64,000 bases of DNA from assembly GCA_963714205.1 (NCBI GenBank), contig CAVQNQ010000006.1, positions 1-64,000 on the forward strand, read 5' to 3'. Position 1 is the first letter of the stretch; each line of letters starts with the position of its first letter. Made by a program: the position numbers and the translations under genes. Of the stretch, positions 60,299 through 64,000 are shown piece after piece. The notes beneath the pieces are model-generated. The model did not search any database, was not told the origin of the DNA, and saw only the letters and a list, made by a program, of their open reading frames with translations. The DNA is from CAVQNQ01 sp963714205 (GTDB lineage: Bacteria > Acidobacteriota > Terriglobia > Bryobacterales > Bryobacteraceae).

Positions 60299-62510
60299 AT
60301 GGAATCGACCGCTACTGATAAGAAAACCGAGCACTTGCGAGCGCTTCCCGGAGACGATGTCCGGCAGATCATGTGGCGTTTCGAGGACCGCTTCGACTTG
60401 CAGATGCTGGTGCAATCCGTGCGTGCCGTGGCCCGCGGACCGGTGGCCCGCCTGGTAGCCCAGGGGGCTCGCAACACCCACGAATGGACTCCCGAGAAGG
60501 AATCCCTCATCCAGCACTTCGATGAATCGGGCGTCACCGCCCTCCCGCTCGAGCCCCTCCGAGGGCGGCTTCATCGAGGGTCCCAAGAACCTCCCCATGG
60601 CCCTGGTGGCCCTGGAACTGGCCTGGGTGGATGCCGGCTCGGCCACCAGCGCCATGGTGGGATGCCTGGCGCTCTCTCCCATCCACGAGCGCGGCACACC
60701 CGAGCAGCGCGCCTACTACATGAGCCGCTGCGCTCCCGCCCAGCCGGGTGAGGACCGCCGCCCGTGGCGCGGGGCGTTCTGCCTTACCGAGCCGATTCCC
60801 TACGTCGGCGTTGAAACCGGCCTGCTGGGCGGCAAGGTGCGCGTCGCCGAATGGCAGGAGGGCCAGGAACCCATCCTGCACGTCGATAAGCGCGGCCGCT
60901 TCATCACCAACATGGGATTCGCCAATTTCGTCACCGCCGCCGTGGATACCGACGACCCGCGCATCAAAGGAAGCTGCATGGTGGTGTTGGAGGAAACCGA
61001 TCCCGGCCTCTTCGATCGCGGCATCCCCACGCGCAAGCTGGTGCACCAGCTCTCTTCCACGCGCGATCCCATCTTCAGCCTGCGCATCCCCGCCGCGCGC
61101 ATCATCGGCGGCTATACCGTCAAGGATGGCGTCATCGTTCCGAACTTCAGCCACGGTGAGATCATCGAGGCGGTCTTCCGCCGCACCCGCGTGGGAGTGG
61201 CGCTGCTCACGGCCGCCAAGCTGCTTTCCGCGGTCGAGCCGGTGATCCGCTACCAGCGCGGGCGTTTCCGCGGAGGAGCCACTGCCGCGCCCGGATCGCC
61301 GCGCTACGACCTGGGCCTCCAGCTCAAAGAAGACGTCATCCACCGGCTGGTGGACGTGTGGGCCACCGGCGAAGCCGCCGCCTCGCTGGGCTTCGAAGCC
61401 GCCCGCATCTTCGATGTCCTCGATCCCCTCGAGCAGCAGAAGGACGAAGTGCTGGCCGCCCGCGGAATCAGAGGCGGGACGGCCGCTTTCAAGGCCATGC
61501 GCCAGGTGCAGAAAGATGCCATCGCGTATGTGGAAGGCAAGCGCCCCGAGCTGGCCGAAGACACCCTGGTGCGCTTCGCCCTGGCCGATTCGCTGGCCAA
61601 CGTGCTGTGCCCCGCCTGCAAGCTCTGGGACACCGGCCATGGCGCCAACATGATGCGCGAGGCCGTCAGTCTCATGGGCGGCTACGGCATCACCGAGGAT
61701 TGCCCCGGCTTCCTGGGCTACAAATGGATGGATGCCCAGCTCGAAGCCACCTACGAGGGCCCCGAATCCGTCCAGCGGCGCCAGCTCAGCATAACGATGA
61801 CAGACGATCTCTTCCTGGCCCAGTACCGCGAGTGGATTCGCGAGATGCGCCTGATCGCCAACGACCATCCGGGCACCGGCGGCTGCGCGCTGGCCAGCGC
61901 CATGCAGATGTGGCTGTGGACCCTCCAGCATCTGCTCAAAGCCAAGGACGCCGATGGCGCCAGGCTGTACCAGGGCGCCCGCCAGGGCGTCACCTTCCCG
62001 CTGGCCGATGCGCTGGGCTGGCTGCTGGCGGCCCGCAGCCTGATCCTGGATGTGCTGGAGCTCGCGAAGAAAGGCCCCGCCCACCCCACCGTATCCGAGG
62101 GGCTGGCCGGGCTGATGGCCTTCTATACCGATCTGTGCCACGTGCAATCGGCCCGCGCCGCCGGCGAAGTGGGGCGCATCTGCGCGAGCCTGGTGCATGG
62201 CTACAACCGCCATCCCGCCTGGGATACCGAAGGCTGCGCCTCGTGTTATCAGTCCGACGATCTGGAAGCCATCGAGAGCCTCATCCCGGGGATCGCCAGC
62301 CTGGCGCGCGGCTACACCGACGTGGTCGAGGCGGATGGCTCGCATCCCCCTAAAGCCGGCCCCTGCGTGCGCTTCGACGGCCTGGAGCAGTTCGCGCGGC
62401 TGCGCTCCCGCATGGATGGCTGCCTCACCGGCTCGCAACTGGCTAAGGACCGCGCCGCCGAGGCCCTGACCAAGGTGATGATTCCCGAGGCCCTGGACTA
62501 CCCGGCATGA
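60299..62510 (+). CDS. Acyl-CoA dehydrogenase family protein, frameshifted as given
   Basis: This is a FAD flavoprotein of about 736 residues after correction. The N-terminal part (MESTATDKKTEHLRALPGDD ... ESLIQHFDESGVTALPLEP) is in one frame. From SEGGFIEGPKNLPMALVALE onward the next frame continues to 62510. The break falls in the run CCCC at 60554-60557; one C fewer restores the protein. ACAD features are FCLTEP, LMGGYGITEDCPGF and the active-site Glu region YEGPESVQRRQL. A C-terminal extension of ~250 residues is typical of the large subgroup. Its stop overlaps the next gene (ATGA at 62507), so the products are likely partners. Confidence 0.88.
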
Positions 62511-64000
62511 GCCAGCCCGTCGATCGGCAGTCGATGGACGTCGATATCGTCTGCGTCGGCTTCGGCCCGGCCACGGCCGGCTTTCTCGCCACGCTTTCGC
62601 GGCAACTCGTCAACGCGGATGGCTCGGCCGCCGTGGAGAGCCCTTCCAATCCTGGCCTGCCGCTGCAGGTGGTCTGCTACGAAAGGGCCGACGATATCGG
62701 TTTTGGCGTCTCCGGAGTGGTCACCCGCGCGCGCGGCATCCGCGCCACTCTCCCAGACCTGACGCCTTCCCAGATCCCCATGGCCGCTCCGGTGGCCCTG
62801 GAGAAGATCGTCTACCTGCTCGACCCCGTGGGCGCCAGCCGCCGTTCGCTGGGCTTGCGCATGGCCGACCGCCTTCTCTCGACGCTCCGCCTGCACCGTC
62901 ACCACGGAGTCGAACTGCCCTACGTCCCGCCGTTTCTTCACAAACACGGCGGGATGGTGATGTCGCTCGGCCAGTTCATGCAGTTCGTGGGCAACGATCT
63001 GATGGCTTCCGGCACGGTGCAGATTTGGCCCGGAATGCCGGTCACCGAGGCGCTCATCGACCGTGACCGCGTGCGCGGCATCCGCCTGGCCGACCAGGGG
63101 GTCGATCGCCAGGGCAACCCCGAGGCCAACTTCATGCCGGGGATGGATGTTCACGCGGCCCTCACGGTGGTGGGCGATGGACCCGTGGGCGCCGTAGGGC
63201 GGCAGCTCGACGAATGGTTTGGCCTGCCCGAAAACCACCACCATCGCGAGTGGGCCGTGGGCATGAAGATGGTGCTGGATCTGCCCGAAACCTGCGAGCT
63301 CGAGCCGGGCACCGTCTTCCACACCTTCGGCTACCCCGAGCCGGAGATCTTCGGCTTCCTTTACGTGCATCCCGACCGCGTGGCCACTGTGGGAATCTTC
63401 GTCCCCTCCTGGTTCCGCAGCCCCATGCGCACCGCCTACCGCTACTTGCAGCACTACATGCTGCACCCCTACCTGTGGCGCTATCTCCAGGGTGGCAGGT
63501 TGCGCTCGTGGGGCGCCAAGTCGCTCCAGGAATCGGGCCGGCGAGGCGAGCCGATTCTGGCCGGCGAGGGTTACGCGCGCATCGGCGAAGGTTCCGGCAG
63601 CACCAACGTGCTCACCGGCTCGGGCGTGGATGAAGCTTGGACCACCGGGTCGCAGCTCGCCGAAGGGGTCCTCGAGCTGCTCAAGGCCGGCCTCCCGCTC
63701 ACCCGAGAGAATCTGGAGCGCGCTTACGTGGCCCGCCGCCGCGCCAGCTGGGTGGAGCGGGAAGGCCGCATCGCCGAAAAGGCCCGCGACGGCTTCCATC
63801 GCGGCGTGATCGCCGGCTTGCTCGGCATGGCCATAGCCGGGGCCACCGGTGGGCGCCATTGGATCAAGGGCCAGCCGCGCCCGCTGCCATCGCTCAAGGA
63901 ATATTATCGCCGCAGGGTGCGGCCTTCCGAAGTGGAGAGCATTATGGACGAATGCCGCATGCGCGGCGTCCCGTGCCATAACGCCCTCATGGAACGCTGC
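62507..64000 (+). CDS. FAD-dependent oxidoreductase, ETF-quinone oxidoreductase/FixC-like, partial
   Basis: The first 498 codons are in the window, with no stop before the edge. The dinucleotide motif CVGFGPATAGFLATL (GxGPA) near residue 16 marks an FAD Rossmann fold. VVGDGPVGAVGRQ, HTFGYPEPEIFGFLYVHPDRV and the GEGYARIGEGSGSTNVLTGSGVDE region match ETF-QO/FixC relatives. A hydrophobic stretch (GVIAGLLGMAIAG) near residue 440 suggests membrane association. If complete it may end with a ferredoxin-like domain, which is cut off here. ATGA overlap with the acyl-CoA dehydrogenase implies electron transfer from it to quinone. Confidence 0.85.
   Translation, partial: MSQPVDRQSMDVDIVCVGFGPATAGFLATLSRQLVNADGSAAVESPSNPGLPLQVVCYERADDIGFGVSGVVTRARGIRATLPDLTPSQIPMAAPVALEKIVYLLDPVGASRRSLGLRMADRLLSTLRLHRHHGVELPYVPPFLHKHGGMVMSLGQFMQFVGNDLMASGTVQIWPGMPVTEALIDRDRVRGIRLADQGVDRQGNPEANFMPGMDVHAALTVVGDGPVGAVGRQLDEWFGLPENHHHREWAVGMKMVLDLPETCELEPGTVFHTFGYPEPEIFGFLYVHPDRVATVGIFVPSWFRSPMRTAYRYLQHYMLHPYLWRYLQGGRLRSWGAKSLQESGRRGEPILAGEGYARIGEGSGSTNVLTGSGVDEAWTTGSQLAEGVLELLKAGLPLTRENLERAYVARRRASWVEREGRIAEKARDGFHRGVIAGLLGMAIAGATGGRHWIKGQPRPLPSLKEYYRRRVRPSEVESIMDECRMRGVPCHNALMERC

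Overview
The window is a GC-rich (about 63%) bacterial chromosome segment with dense, often overlapping genes. Its content points to an acidobacterium of the Bryobacterales/Solibacter type. Two secreted proteins carry the beta-sandwich C-terminal architecture first described in Solibacter (TIGR03437-like), and there is an Oar/TonB-type large barrel protein. A complete alternative complex III locus is joined to an aa3 oxidase, and there are secreted glycosidases. The lineage is inferred from family recognition, not from a marker-gene tree.

Layout. 1-1150: a complete IS630-type element inserted at TA, which cuts off the 5' part of an endonuclease III-like gene (remnant to 1757). 1861-6093 (minus): a divergent YchF GTPase, a MoxR ATPase, a bifunctional-nuclease-family protein and miaB (one-base frameshift). 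6214-10233: pterin dehydratase, lytic transglycosylase, alpha-glucan phosphorylase and YggX. 10263-16318 (minus): the glycine cleavage operon gcvT-gcvH-gcvPA-gcvPB, with a GT39-like membrane protein overlapping its end. 16455-20321: a TonB-type barrel protein and a glycosylasparaginase. 20527-33063 (plus): actABCDEF, a small membrane protein, a Sco protein and coxBACD, which together form a quinol-to-oxygen respiratory branch. 33111-38409: two TIGR03437-like secreted proteins, a TPR protein and a lipoprotein. 38446-41077 (minus): clpB with four indels near its 5' end.

41180-53511 looks like one carbohydrate/polyol utilisation locus. A divergent AroE-like dehydrogenase and a cupin phosphoglucose isomerase lie opposite a GntR/UTRA regulator, a UlaG-like lactonase and a secreted propeller. 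Next comes a minus-strand operon (SMP-30-like lipoprotein, two mutually related four-helix membrane proteins, FGGY kinase, zinc alcohol dehydrogenase) and a GH78 alpha-L-rhamnosidase. The regulator promoter and the promoter of the transporter/kinase operon share a 14-bp motif (12/14 identical), CCTGTAATTACAGG / CCTGTTATTATAGG. That suggests one regulon. The paired small membrane proteins are the best candidate here for an undescribed transport system.

53487-59997 (minus): a hybrid PAS histidine kinase, an exported methyltransferase, a NarL-type histidine kinase and a GH43-fold lipoprotein, closely packed. 60299-64000 (plus): a large acyl-CoA dehydrogenase (one extra C in a C-run) overlapping an ETF-quinone-oxidoreductase-like flavoprotein that leaves the window.

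Quality note. Seven single-base frame breaks occur (transposase 1, miaB 1, clpB 4, acyl-CoA dehydrogenase 1). Three of these genes are strongly conserved. Residual sequencing or assembly error is the simplest explanation, but it cannot be separated from real decay using this sequence alone.
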